Source of the DNA: Vicinamibacteria bacterium
GTDB taxonomy: Bacteria; Acidobacteriota; Vicinamibacteria; Vicinamibacterales; UBA8438
Length of the DNA stretch: 50,469 nt
Assembly (NCBI GenBank): GCA_022820825.1
Contig: JAJEEU010000076.1
Location: 1-50,469, forward strand
Reading direction: 5' to 3'
Shown one piece after another: positions 8,570-15,738 of the stretch (positions are counted from its first letter, which is position 1; every line of letters begins with the position of its first letter). The notes under the pieces were generated by a model. The model was not told where the DNA came from. It was given only the letters and a program-made list of their open reading frames with translations, and did not search any database. The position numbers were made by a program, and so were the translations under genes.

Positions 8570-9294
8570 GCTTCCCCCTCGGGAACCCGCAGGTTCCCCG
8601 TGATCATCGATCGCACGCGGTTGACGAGGCCCGCGGCGGCCACCTCCAGCAGGTGCACGACGACGAACAGGACGAACACGACGGTGCCGAACGTGTGCAG
8701 CGAGCGCGCCGTCTGCCGGCCGCCGAACATGTCGAGCAGCCACGGCGCGGCGGCAGTGATGCCGGGCGACTGGGCGATGCCGGTCAGGAACATGAGCGGC
8801 ACGTAAACGAAGATCAGCAGCAGGTACGACAGCTTCTGCAGCGTGCCGTAGCGGTGCGTCGACGCGTGGCTGCGCCGCGGCCAGCGCAGATGCTCGCGGA
8901 GCTCGGCCCGCAGGTGCGCGGACGTCAGCTCGGCCCGCCCCGGCAGCATGCTGCGCCGGAAATGACCCCGCGCGAGGTTCCAGCCGGCGTACACCAGGCC
9001 GTTGATCATGAACACCCAGGCGAACGTGAAGTGGTAGTTCCGCCCCCACATGCGGTTGCCCAGCTCCCCCGCCTCGTCCCAGGAGAGGCCCCAGTCCGAG
9101 AGCTTGAAGATGGCCGGGTAGCCCTGGTAGCCGGTATGGCCCCAGTACAGCTCGGGGAAGTCGAGGAAGATGTGGATGCCGCTGAGCAGCAGGTAGGTGC
9201 AGGCGATGACGTTGATCCAGTGGCAGATCCGCACGTTGGGCGAATGCAGCCGCAGCCACTGCCCGCCGCCGGAACGCTGCCCCCCGGATGCCAT
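8566..9294 (-). CDS. Cytochrome b561-type membrane subunit
   Basis: 242 residues with about four transmembrane helices and histidines placed for b-heme: CHWINVIACTYLLLSGIHIF in helix 1, NYHFTFAWVFMINGL in helix 2, the THRYGTLQKLSYLLL stretch before helix 3, and LHTFGTVVFVLFVVVHLLEV in helix 4. This is the Ni/Fe-hydrogenase and thiosulfate-reductase cytochrome b (b561) fold, passing quinol electrons to a periplasmic partner. The partner is the molybdopterin protein encoded immediately downstream with a four-base overlap. An alternative GTG start at 9326 is in another frame and is not used. Confidence 0.87.
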   Translation of the reverse strand: MASGGQRSGGGQWLRLHSPNVRICHWINVIACTYLLLSGIHIFLDFPELYWGHTGYQGYPAIFKLSDWGLSWDEAGELGNRMWGRNYHFTFAWVFMINGLVYAGWNLARGHFRRSMLPGRAELTSAHLRAELREHLRWPRRSHASTHRYGTLQKLSYLLLIFVYVPLMFLTGIAQSPGITAAAPWLLDMFGGRQTARSLHTFGTVVFVLFVVVHLLEVAAAGLVNRVRSMITGNLRVPEGEA

Positions 9295-9578
9295 GAGGTC
9301 CTCTTCCCTCCGCCGCCCTCCGTCACCGCGGAGCGGCCCCGCTAATCTACCGCGTTCCCACGGCCGTGCAAAGCGGCTCCGAAGCGAGCATGCGCCGTAC
9401 CCGTCGCCGTCGGGCTGACGTCGGCCGGAGCGTTCTGCGTCCGCCTGCCGCCGTCAGCGAGTCTGTCCTTTTGGCGGTGGGTACTGGCGGGTAGCCTCGC
9501 CCTTGCTATACCGCCCGTCATGGGGATCCCCGTGCCAGCCGTTGGCATTTTCTCCGCGGCGGGGGCCTGGTCGCCAGC

Positions 9579-10082
9579 GTGACCACGGCGTGCGCGCTTG
9601 GCGGGCAACCGCCTGTGTTATCGCCGGACGACGCGAACCTCACGAGACCGGTCGTGATCTCCAGGGTGTCGCCCAACTACACGCCGGCGGCGCATGCCGC
9701 CGGCATCGAAGGAGAGGTTCGGCTGATCGGTGTGGTGCAACCCGATGGCTCGGTGGACGACATCCGCATCGTGGAATCGCTCGACGCAGAGCACGGTCTG
9801 GATGAGAAAGCCCGCATGGCCGTCGGACGGTGGCGCTTTGAACCCGGCAGGAGAAACGGGGTCGCGGCGCCGGTTCAGGTGGACATCGTGGTTGCATTCT
9901 CGCTCGAGCAGCAACGAACGGTTATCCATGCGAACACTTCCGCTCTCCTTGTGCCACGGGAGCTGTCAGCCACCCGCGTGAGCCCCGCAGCGGTGGGCGG
10001 GTTCGCTCGCGCGAACGGGATGCGGTTCGTTGACAGGACGGATGGGGAACCGTTAGCCTACTTGAACAACTCCCCGGCCTAA
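9579..10082 (+). CDS. TonB C-terminal-domain protein, N-terminus uncertain
   Basis: 167 residues from a GTG. Residues about 28-110 form a TonB C-terminal domain: VSPNYTPAAHAAGIEGEVRL, the VQPDGSVDDIRIVES strand pair, GLDEKARMAVGRWRFEPG and PVQVDIVVAFSL. This domain normally contacts the TonB box of outer-membrane receptors. The protein lacks the usual N-terminal membrane anchor and proline-rich spacer. Upstream in frame the peptide could read on through LVASVTTAC, which resembles a lipoprotein signal, but no good start codon is available; a short frame from the ATG at 9520 ends in a TGA overlapping this GTG. Either a rare start is used or the front has been lost. The C-terminal 50 residues are not recognised. 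A hairpin terminator follows. Confidence 0.65.
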   Translation: MTTACALGGQPPVLSPDDANLTRPVVISRVSPNYTPAAHAAGIEGEVRLIGVVQPDGSVDDIRIVESLDAEHGLDEKARMAVGRWRFEPGRRNGVAAPVQVDIVVAFSLEQQRTVIHANTSALLVPRELSATRVSPAAVGGFARANGMRFVDRTDGEPLAYLNNSPA

Positions 10083-10093
10083 ACGGCCGGTTG

Positions 10094-10118
10094 GGCGGCC
10101 TATACGGCCGCCTTCTTT
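10094..10118 (+). terminator. Rho-independent terminator after the TonB-C gene
   Basis: A perfect 7-base stem (GGCGGCC and GGCCGCC, loop TATAC) is followed directly by a T-rich run, ttcttt. It starts 11 bases after the stop of the TonB-C gene. It nearly abuts the start of the NYN gene, leaving hardly any room for a promoter or ribosome site of its own. Confidence 0.75.
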
Positions 10119-10122
10119 GTTT

Positions 10123-10761
10123 GTGCCCCCTCGCAGGAGAACCATCGTCTACGTCGATGGCTTCAACTTGTACTACGGAGCCGTCAAGGGCACTCCGTAC
10201 AAGTGGCTCGACATCGAGAAGTACTTCCGGTTGCTTCGCCCGGACGACGAACTGCAAGCCATCCGATACTTCACAGCCCTCATTTCGGGACCACGTGCGC
10301 CGAATCAGTTAGCTTACCTTCAGGCTCTAGGGACGCAGCCGCTCTTGGACATCGTTCTGGGAACCTTCAAGCGCAGACGAATCAAGTGCGGATACAGCGA
10401 ATGCCATCACCTGACGCCGGGGGACCGTGTATTTTCGCGCTACGAAGAAAAGCGCACAGATGTGAATATCGCCATCCACATGCTGGATGATGCGCTAGGT
10501 CATCGGTGCGATCATCAGATCTTGGTCAGCGGTGACTCCGACCTTGTGCCCGCTATCCGCATGATTCGGCGGCGGTCTCCGAATATCCAGACTTCCGTCT
10601 ATGTTCCCGCACAGGCGGAGCAGCGTGGTTACGCGGTCGAGCTACGGAGCGCCGCGCACACGAATCGACTGCTTCCGACACGACTGTTGAGGTATGCGCA
10701 GTTTCCAGCGCAAGTGCCGAGCGGCCCGGGTAGCTTCATCACCAAGCCGACATCTTGGTAG
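10123..10761 (+). CDS. NYN-domain (PIN-like) ribonuclease family protein
   Basis: 212 residues from the GTG at 10123; a TTG two codons earlier (10117) is also possible. NYN/LabA-like signatures are clear: IVYVDGFNLYYG at the N-terminus with the first catalytic Asp, KRTDVNIAIHMLDDAL in the middle with the second, and QILVSGDSDLVPAIRMIRRR with the third acidic pair. NYN domains are metal-dependent endoribonucleases in RNA turnover, toxins or defence; the partner is unknown. The gene is visibly lower in GC than its neighbours (for example 10300-10400), which suggests recent acquisition. No Shine-Dalgarno precedes the start, and the terminator hairpin ends only about ten bases before it, so initiation is unusual (leaderless, or read-through mRNA). 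Confidence 0.85.
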   Translation: MPPRRRTIVYVDGFNLYYGAVKGTPYKWLDIEKYFRLLRPDDELQAIRYFTALISGPRAPNQLAYLQALGTQPLLDIVLGTFKRRRIKCGYSECHHLTPGDRVFSRYEEKRTDVNIAIHMLDDALGHRCDHQILVSGDSDLVPAIRMIRRRSPNIQTSVYVPAQAEQRGYAVELRSAAHTNRLLPTRLLRYAQFPAQVPSGPGSFITKPTSW

Positions 10762-10865
10762 GTGGAGCGCCCGCTCAACCAGGGCACCCGCCGACACGCC
10801 AACCCTGTTAACCTGATTCGATGGGGTTCGGTCGGACATTCCTTGTGAACCCCCGGGGGAAATTC

Positions 10866-11753
10866 ATGCGTTTTGCTTCGCTTTTCGCACCGGTTGCCTG
10901 CGGCGTTCTGGTGCTCTCACTTGCCTCGGATGCGGCCGCCCAGAGCGGCGAGCGGCGCTCGGGTTGGTACATCGGCGGTGGCGTCGGGGCCAACTGGGCG
11001 TCGGAGATCGAACAGACCGGCTTCAACCGCGACCCGCTCTGCTACCCGACGGACGCCTGTTTCGACCAGGACCCGCGGCCCGAATTCCCCGGCTACCGCT
11101 GGGCCTACGACCTCGATTCCCCCGCCGGCCCCGCGTTCGAGCTTGCGGCAGGGTACGCCCTGGGCCGGACACGCCTGGAGCTGTCGTTCGGACAGCGCCG
11201 GAACGACGTCGACCAGATGTTCAGCAGCGTCACCACCTTCGACGGCGTAGCGCTCGAGGATCGGCGCAACAGCACTGTCACGTCCAATACCACGTCGTCG
11301 ATCGACGACCTCAGGGTGCGCACCCTCGCGTTCAACGCGTACTACGACTTCCGGAACGCGGCGACCGGGTTCTCGCCCTACGTCGGCGCCGGCGTCGGTC
11401 CCGCGTTCGTCGACGTCCGCGGCGTGCGCTTCTCCGACGAGTACTTCGACACGGCCGGCAATGGAGCCGCCCACGACCCGCCGCTGTCGTCCTACAACGC
11501 CAGCCTGGACGCCGACTTCTCCGACACCGTGCTGGCCGGGCATCTGCACGCCGGCGCCGACTTCGGCGTGAACGCGCGGACCGCGCTGGGGGTGAAGCTG
11601 ACCTGGTCGATGCTGTCGGACGTCGAGTACACCGGCACGTACGATCTGCATGCGGCGCAGCGCTTCAACCCGGACTTCACCCACACCGACACGTTCACCG
11701 GCGCGCGCTACTGGTCGCTGCAGTTCACGGTCAGGTACGTACTGGGCGGCTGA
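10866..11753 (+). CDS. Outer-membrane beta-barrel protein (opacity/surface-antigen type)
   Basis: 295 residues. The start at 10866 gives a clean signal peptide (MRFASLFAPVACGVLVLSLA, cleavage after DAAAQ) with a purine-rich gggggaa upstream; a start 15 codons earlier would add an unlikely leader. The mature protein has alternating beta strands: GWYIGGGVGANWASE, FELAAGYALGRTRLELSFG, LAFNAYYDFRN, SPYVGAGVGPAFV, ARTALGVKLTWSML and a final YWSLQFTVRYVL. This resembles the eight-strand barrel of OmpA-like and surface-antigen porin families. Long loops carry acidic and Ser/Thr-rich segments. Role: structural or adhesion protein of the outer membrane (inference). Confidence 0.8.
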   Translation: MRFASLFAPVACGVLVLSLASDAAAQSGERRSGWYIGGGVGANWASEIEQTGFNRDPLCYPTDACFDQDPRPEFPGYRWAYDLDSPAGPAFELAAGYALGRTRLELSFGQRRNDVDQMFSSVTTFDGVALEDRRNSTVTSNTTSSIDDLRVRTLAFNAYYDFRNAATGFSPYVGAGVGPAFVDVRGVRFSDEYFDTAGNGAAHDPPLSSYNASLDADFSDTVLAGHLHAGADFGVNARTALGVKLTWSMLSDVEYTGTYDLHAAQRFNPDFTHTDTFTGARYWSLQFTVRYVLGG

Positions 11754-11834
11754 GACGGACCGCGCGGGGCGTTCGGGGCGCTCCCAATCGCGTGATATGC
11801 TGGCCGCCACGTCAAGTCCCCGAGGAGGTTGCGC

Positions 11835-12848
11835 ATGCATTCCGGCCACTCACGCACCGTCGTTCTGCTTATCGCCGTTTTCGCCGTCGCACTGGCGCCG
11901 GCCGCCGCGCTCGGACAGCCGTCCGGGTGGACGGCCCCGCGCACACCGGACGGCGCTCCCGACTTGCAGGGCGTATGGGGCAACAACGCCGTGACGCCGC
12001 TGGAACGGCCCGAGTCGCTGGGCGAGCGCGCGACGCTGAGCAACGAGGAGCTGGCGCAGGTGCAGGAGACGGCCGAGGAGCTGTTCGCACTGGACGCGGG
12101 CGACGCCGCCTTCGGCGACCAGTTCTTCAACACCGCACTGACCGCCCCGGAGACGTTCACCTCGTCGGACGGGGGCACCGGCAACTACAACCAGTTCTGG
12201 CTGGTCGAGCGCGACTTCAACAACCGCACGTCGCTGATCACCGACCCGCCGAACGGCCGGCTGCCGGAGGTCACGCCGGCGGCGGAAGCGGCGGCGGAAG
12301 CCGCACGCGCGCGGCGCGGGCAGCCCGCCGCCTGGACCGAGGACCGCGGGCTCAGCGAGCGCTGCATCACGTTCGGCATGCCGAACCTGCTGGCCGGCTA
12401 CAACAGCTACTACCACATCTTCCAGACGGCCGATCACATCGTGATCGAGCAGGAGCTGATTCACACCACGCGGATCATCCCGCTCGACGGGCGGCCCCAC
12501 ATCGATGCCGACATCGACCAGTGGCACGGCAACTCGGTGGGCCGCTGGGAGGGCGACACGCTGGTCGTCGAGACAAAGAACTTCTCGCCGAAGAGCAACT
12601 TCCGCGGCTCGAGCGACGGCCTGCACCTGGTCGAGCGCTTCACGCGGGTGGGCCCCGACGACATGCACTACGAGTTCACCGTCAACGATCCGTCCGTCTG
12701 GAATGCGCCCTGGACCGCGCTGCTGGAGTGGACGCGGACCGAAGACGCGATCTTCGAGTACGCCTGCCACGAGGGGAACATCGGCATGGAGGGCATCCTA
12801 ACCGGCGCGCGGGCCGACGACGCCAAGGCGGCCGGAGCGGGGCGGTAG
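11835..12848 (+). CDS. Secreted WEGDTLVV-family protein P3 (function unknown)
   Basis: 337 residues. The ATG at 11835 is chosen because GAGGAGG ends six bases upstream; a TTG two codons earlier is less likely. The signal peptide ends near ALGQ. It is a more divergent member: the entry motif reads GAPDLQGVWGNNAVTPLERP instead of WDFRS, then NRTSLITDPPNGR, ERCITFGMPNL (first Cys), YHIFQTADH, IPLDGRPH, RWEGDTLVVETKNFS, LHLVERFTRVG and FEYACHEGN (second Cys). The NNN strand of the P1/P2 type is replaced by YNSYYHIF, which groups it with P5 and P7. A -10-like TGATATGCT lies near 11792. Confidence 0.87.
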   Translation: MHSGHSRTVVLLIAVFAVALAPAAALGQPSGWTAPRTPDGAPDLQGVWGNNAVTPLERPESLGERATLSNEELAQVQETAEELFALDAGDAAFGDQFFNTALTAPETFTSSDGGTGNYNQFWLVERDFNNRTSLITDPPNGRLPEVTPAAEAAAEAARARRGQPAAWTEDRGLSERCITFGMPNLLAGYNSYYHIFQTADHIVIEQELIHTTRIIPLDGRPHIDADIDQWHGNSVGRWEGDTLVVETKNFSPKSNFRGSSDGLHLVERFTRVGPDDMHYEFTVNDPSVWNAPWTALLEWTRTEDAIFEYACHEGNIGMEGILTGARADDAKAAGAGR

Positions 12849-13010
12849 ACGCCCCCGCGACGGGGCGTCCGCAGACGGAGCAACAGGCGCAGCCGCACGG
12901 CGGCGTGCAGGATCTGCCGTGCCTGCAACGAGACATGCGTTACGATTGGAATCTCGGTCGCGCTGGCTTTGGCAGTCGAGAAGCGGGAAGTAGGTCCGGG
13001 AGGCGAACGA

Positions 13011-13289
13011 GTGGCAACCAAGACAGTCCCATTCAACGCGCGCGGCGCCGGTAATCTCCCGAATGATAAGCCGGTCGTCTATCGAATAAAGACCGCGGGG
13101 AACCGGACCAACTATGTCGGCATCGCGCACCGGGGCCGCGTGCAAGAGCGGATTCGCGAGCACATCAGCAACGAGAGGATCCCCGGAGCGAAGGTCCAGA
13201 TTGAGCAGAAGTCAAGTATCCGTGAGGCGCGGGCCACGGAGAAGCGGGTGATTGCGCGCTCGCGACCGCGCTACAACAGGCACGGATAG
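13011..13289 (+). CDS. Small GIY-YIG-type nuclease-like protein
   Basis: 92 residues from GTG at 13011, selected because GGGAGG ends seven bases before it; an upstream in-frame TTG (12969) lacks a ribosome site. The short domain has GIY-YIG features: VVY (22-24) for GIY, YVG (35-37) for YIG, arginines R41 and R43 before the helix EHISNE, and the late acidic E77 and N89 (ATEKRVI then RPRYN). All key positions seem present, so it could be catalytic. Stand-alone GIY-YIG proteins act in repair, mobile elements or phage defence; no fused domain helps here. It opens a stretch of accessory genes (ATPase, nucleotidyltransferase, rtcB relic, Fic). Confidence 0.7.
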   Translation: MATKTVPFNARGAGNLPNDKPVVYRIKTAGNRTNYVGIAHRGRVQERIREHISNERIPGAKVQIEQKSSIREARATEKRVIARSRPRYNRHG

Positions 13290-13313
13290 CTGGCGCGGCC
13301 ACGCGGGTTCTGG

Positions 13314-14498
13314 CTACCAACGGCCGTCCGTCATGATCCGTCGCATGAACTGGTCGAACAATGGCACGGTGAACGCTGTTTCTCCGTGTCGGGGGCTCCA
13401 GACCATGCCCTTCGCGATCAACTGGCTTCTCGTCGGTCCCAGGGATGTAACACGCCGGCCAAGAGCCGCGGCGATGTTGCCCGATCGATGAGGGCCGGCG
13501 CCCAACTCCGCCATCGCCCTCAAGTATCGTCGCTCTGATTCTGTCAGTCGGTCGAAACGAACACGGAAGAAACCCTGATCGAGTGCGGCAATTGTCGCCT
13601 CCGACGCGCGTTCGACGTCTCCGATCTCGATAGGAGACGTTTCGGCCACGTTCCAGGAGTTCCTTCCCCACTCCTGAAGAAAATACGGATAGCCCTGCGT
13701 AATCTGGACTATCCGCTGTAGTGCTCCGTCGGCGAATGTCACGCCTTCGGCCCGCGCAGGGTTCTCGATAGCTTGGCGGGCCGCGTCAGCAGGGAGAGGT
13801 CCAACCTCTGGAAACTCGAAGAGTCGCTCCGCATACGACCTCGCTCCTCCCATGCGGGCGCGCAACTGCGGCAGCCCGGCGCCGATAAGCACGACCGGCG
13901 ATTGTTGTTGCGTCGCACGGTGCAGCGCGGTGATGAGCGCCAGCAGCTCGTCTTCGCCGAGGTACTGCAACTCGTCCACGAACAGGCACAGGGCCGTATC
14001 CGCCGCTCTCGCGGTCGTCCCGATTTCCAACAACAGTGCCGTGAGATCCTGATCGAGGTTGCCGTTGTCCGCCAGTCCGGCTTCAGGCGCCACGTCAAGA
14101 CGGACTTCAAGATCCCCGTAAGTCAACCTCAACCCGGCCACGAAACCGGCCAGCGCCTGGAGGCCGCGCCGCGCCGCGTCCCGCGCCCGGTCAATGCGCG
14201 ACATGGCCAACAGGGCCTGCCGGAGGGCGGGCGCCAGGAGGGCGGGCAGCGACCTGTCTTCAAGGGATTCTACGGATATGGTTCGGAGTCCCGCATCATC
14301 CGCCCGTTGGCGCGCGCATTCGAGTAAAACAGTCTTGCCGACACCGCGAAGACCGACCATCACGACGCTCCTCGCAGCACGGCCTAACCGGCATCGTTCC
14401 AGCGTGACGCTCAAGGACTCCAGCAGATCGTCCCGGCCCGCCAGTTCAGGGGGCGGCGTACCTGCTCCAGGTGCGTAGGGATTGCGAATTGGATCCAT
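13314..14498 (-). CDS. AAA-type ATPase with C-terminal winged-helix region
   Basis: 394 residues. ATG at 14498 is preferred over a TTG nine codons upstream because MDPIRNPYAPG fits a recurring N-terminus of these ATPases, as I recall it. Walker A is GLRGVGKT (49-56), Walker B is CLFVDELQYL (about 170), and a sensor-like VVLIGAGLPQLRA follows. The C-terminal part (RFDRLTESERRYLRAMAEL onwards) looks like a winged helix-turn-helix with GNIAAALGR. It belongs to the AAA_16/archaeal-ATPase-like STAND group, often found with mobile or defence genes; the function is unknown. It starts eight bases after the stop of the nucleotidyltransferase gene on the same strand, so they form an operon. Confidence 0.85.
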   Translation of the reverse strand: MDPIRNPYAPGAGTPPPELAGRDDLLESLSVTLERCRLGRAARSVVMVGLRGVGKTVLLECARQRADDAGLRTISVESLEDRSLPALLAPALRQALLAMSRIDRARDAARRGLQALAGFVAGLRLTYGDLEVRLDVAPEAGLADNGNLDQDLTALLLEIGTTARAADTALCLFVDELQYLGEDELLALITALHRATQQQSPVVLIGAGLPQLRARMGGARSYAERLFEFPEVGPLPADAARQAIENPARAEGVTFADGALQRIVQITQGYPYFLQEWGRNSWNVAETSPIEIGDVERASEATIAALDQGFFRVRFDRLTESERRYLRAMAELGAGPHRSGNIAAALGRRVTSLGPTRSQLIAKGMVWSPRHGETAFTVPLFDQFMRRIMTDGRW

Positions 14499-14506
14499 GG
14501 GGCAGC

Positions 14507-15331
14507 TTATGTCACTCGATCCCAAGCATGCCGCGGTGTTTCCTGCAAGTCCACGGTGCCGGACAGCAGCGCTCCCCGCAACACCCGGTCGAGCGTTGCG
14601 TCGGGCGCCTTGCTGCCGGCGTAAGACTCCGTCCAGCCCGCCTGCCTGACGGCTTCGTCCACATCGGCGAGGACGGTCTCGATGTAACTGTTCAGGATCG
14701 GACTCGCCGGCCCTTCGGCCAGCTCGTCACCGGCGCGTTTCCGGTCGAGCAGCGACAGCATTTCGTTGGCCACCGCCCGCTCGCCCTCCAGCATCACCAG
14801 CAGGTCCGCTATCCGCACGGGCACCGGCAGGCCACGGCCCTTCCGTATCCACTGCACCGCCAGCAGCGGACGCATTACGTACAGGTATTTCTTGAGTCTG
14901 ACGCGGGCGCCGCGGATAAACTCGCGGAAGTTGTTCTTTGCCATGTGGTGGTAGTGGTAGATGCACGCCGGTGCAGACGAGTGCTTCGCGGCGATGTCGA
15001 CCATCTGTTCGCGAACCGGACCTGCTTCCCTATATACAGTCGGCGAATGCAGCCATTCCAGAAGCGCCGGGTTGGATTTCCGCAGTAGTGCCAGCGCCTT
15101 TCGCAACTCCCACCCTGCCAAGTCGTAGACCGGCCCGCACTGCTCGATCACGTCTCTTGGGGATTGCACTGACAGGTACCACTCCAGCGGCGGGACATAT
15201 ATGAACCGGACGTCGTAGTCGCTGTCGGATGAGTCCATGCCCCACGCCCGGCTACCCGCCTCGCAGGCGTAAAGGATAGTGACGCGGTATTCCTTCTCGA
15301 CTGTGTCCAACCGCCGCACGATCTCTTCCAC
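14507..15331 (-). CDS. Nucleotidyltransferase, YcgL/COG3541 (DNA polymerase beta superfamily)
   Basis: 274 residues from GTG at 15331, chosen because GGAGG lies five bases upstream; longer starts run into the rtcB remnant. The pol-beta nucleotidyltransferase core is ACEAGSRAWGMDSSDSDYDVRFIY: the GSRAWG helix and the DSDYDVR triad that binds metal and NTP. The rest is helical, with the substrate-binding HHMAKNNFREFI and a YVMRPLLAVQWI helix typical of COG3541. Such proteins often neighbour RtcB RNA ligase and are thought to act in RNA repair (family knowledge). Here the rtcB copy immediately upstream is broken. An AAA ATPase gene follows eight bases later. Confidence 0.87.
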   Translation of the reverse strand: MEEIVRRLDTVEKEYRVTILYACEAGSRAWGMDSSDSDYDVRFIYVPPLEWYLSVQSPRDVIEQCGPVYDLAGWELRKALALLRKSNPALLEWLHSPTVYREAGPVREQMVDIAAKHSSAPACIYHYHHMAKNNFREFIRGARVRLKKYLYVMRPLLAVQWIRKGRGLPVPVRIADLLVMLEGERAVANEMLSLLDRKRAGDELAEGPASPILNSYIETVLADVDEAVRQAGWTESYAGSKAPDATLDRVLRGALLSGTVDLQETPRHAWDRVT

Positions 15332-15356
15332 GCTCGCCTCCGCCGCTCCTTGCCCG

Positions 15357-15618
15357 TCATCCGCGACCACGGCCGTCAGTCTTTGTACCGGCCGCCGTCT
15401 TGTGGCCGAAGCCGCGGCTGCCGAAGTGGACGCCCACCCGCACCCAGCCATCGTCGGCGGCGAACAGGTCCACGTAGTGGTTCCCGACGCCGATGGGCGT
15501 GGTCGGCGCACAGCACGCCCTCGGCCGGCTCGCCGCTCGCCTGCTGGCGGTTGCGCAACTGCTCCACGGAGCGCCGGTCGGCCGGCCCGAATACCAGCGG
15601 CTCGTTGGTGGTGGTCAT
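15357..15618 (-). pseudogene. rtcB: Decayed rtcB (RNA 3'-phosphate ligase) remnant with internal deletion
   Basis: From the ATG at 15618, with an AGGA ribosome site upstream, the frame reads an RtcB-like N-terminus (VFGPADRRSVEQLRN then GVLCADHAH), which corresponds to the first 50 or so residues of RtcB up to its first metal-binding region. At about 15497 the homology jumps, in the next frame, to IGVGNHYVDLF and GVHFGSRGFGH. These match the central RtcB motifs GxGNHF and HSGSRGxGH, which normally lie more than 100 residues further on. The second frame ends at 15357, and the C-terminal half with the GMP-accepting histidine is missing. So an internal deletion with frameshift and a 3' truncation have inactivated the gene. 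The first frame stops at 15376. Confidence 0.75.
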
Positions 15619-15628
15619 GGTCACGTTC

Positions 15629-15736
15629 CTACGGCAGCGACAGCGGGATTATCTCCCGAACGGACTCCACGTGCGGCAGTTGCGCGCCTTGTTCACCGCG
15701 CGGCATGCGGTGATTGCGCACTATAATCGCCGCAGA
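15629..15736 (-). pseudogene. Possible 3'-end remnant of a gene upstream of rtcB
   Basis: An open stretch of 35 codons ends in TAG ten bases before the rtcB-relic ATG, where its last bases also form that gene's ribosome site. The peptide (ending LPHVESVREIIPLSLP) has natural-looking composition and no low-complexity bias. It is cut off at its start by a TGA beside the Fic start codon. It may be the tail of a former first gene of the RNA-repair operon, truncated when the Fic gene arrived. I cannot identify the protein. Confidence 0.3.
15722..15727 (+). promoter_or_regulatory. Consensus -10 box upstream of the Fic gene
   Basis: A perfect TATAAT sits 11 bases before the Fic ATG at 15739. No good -35 box lies 17 bases upstream. 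The distance implies a very short or absent 5' leader for the Fic mRNA. Confidence 0.4.
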
Positions 15737-15738
15737 TC

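Noticed and set aside
9520..9582. A 20-codon frame ending in the GTG of the TonB-C gene
   Set aside because: No ribosome site and no recognisable peptide; kept only as a possible frameshift clue.
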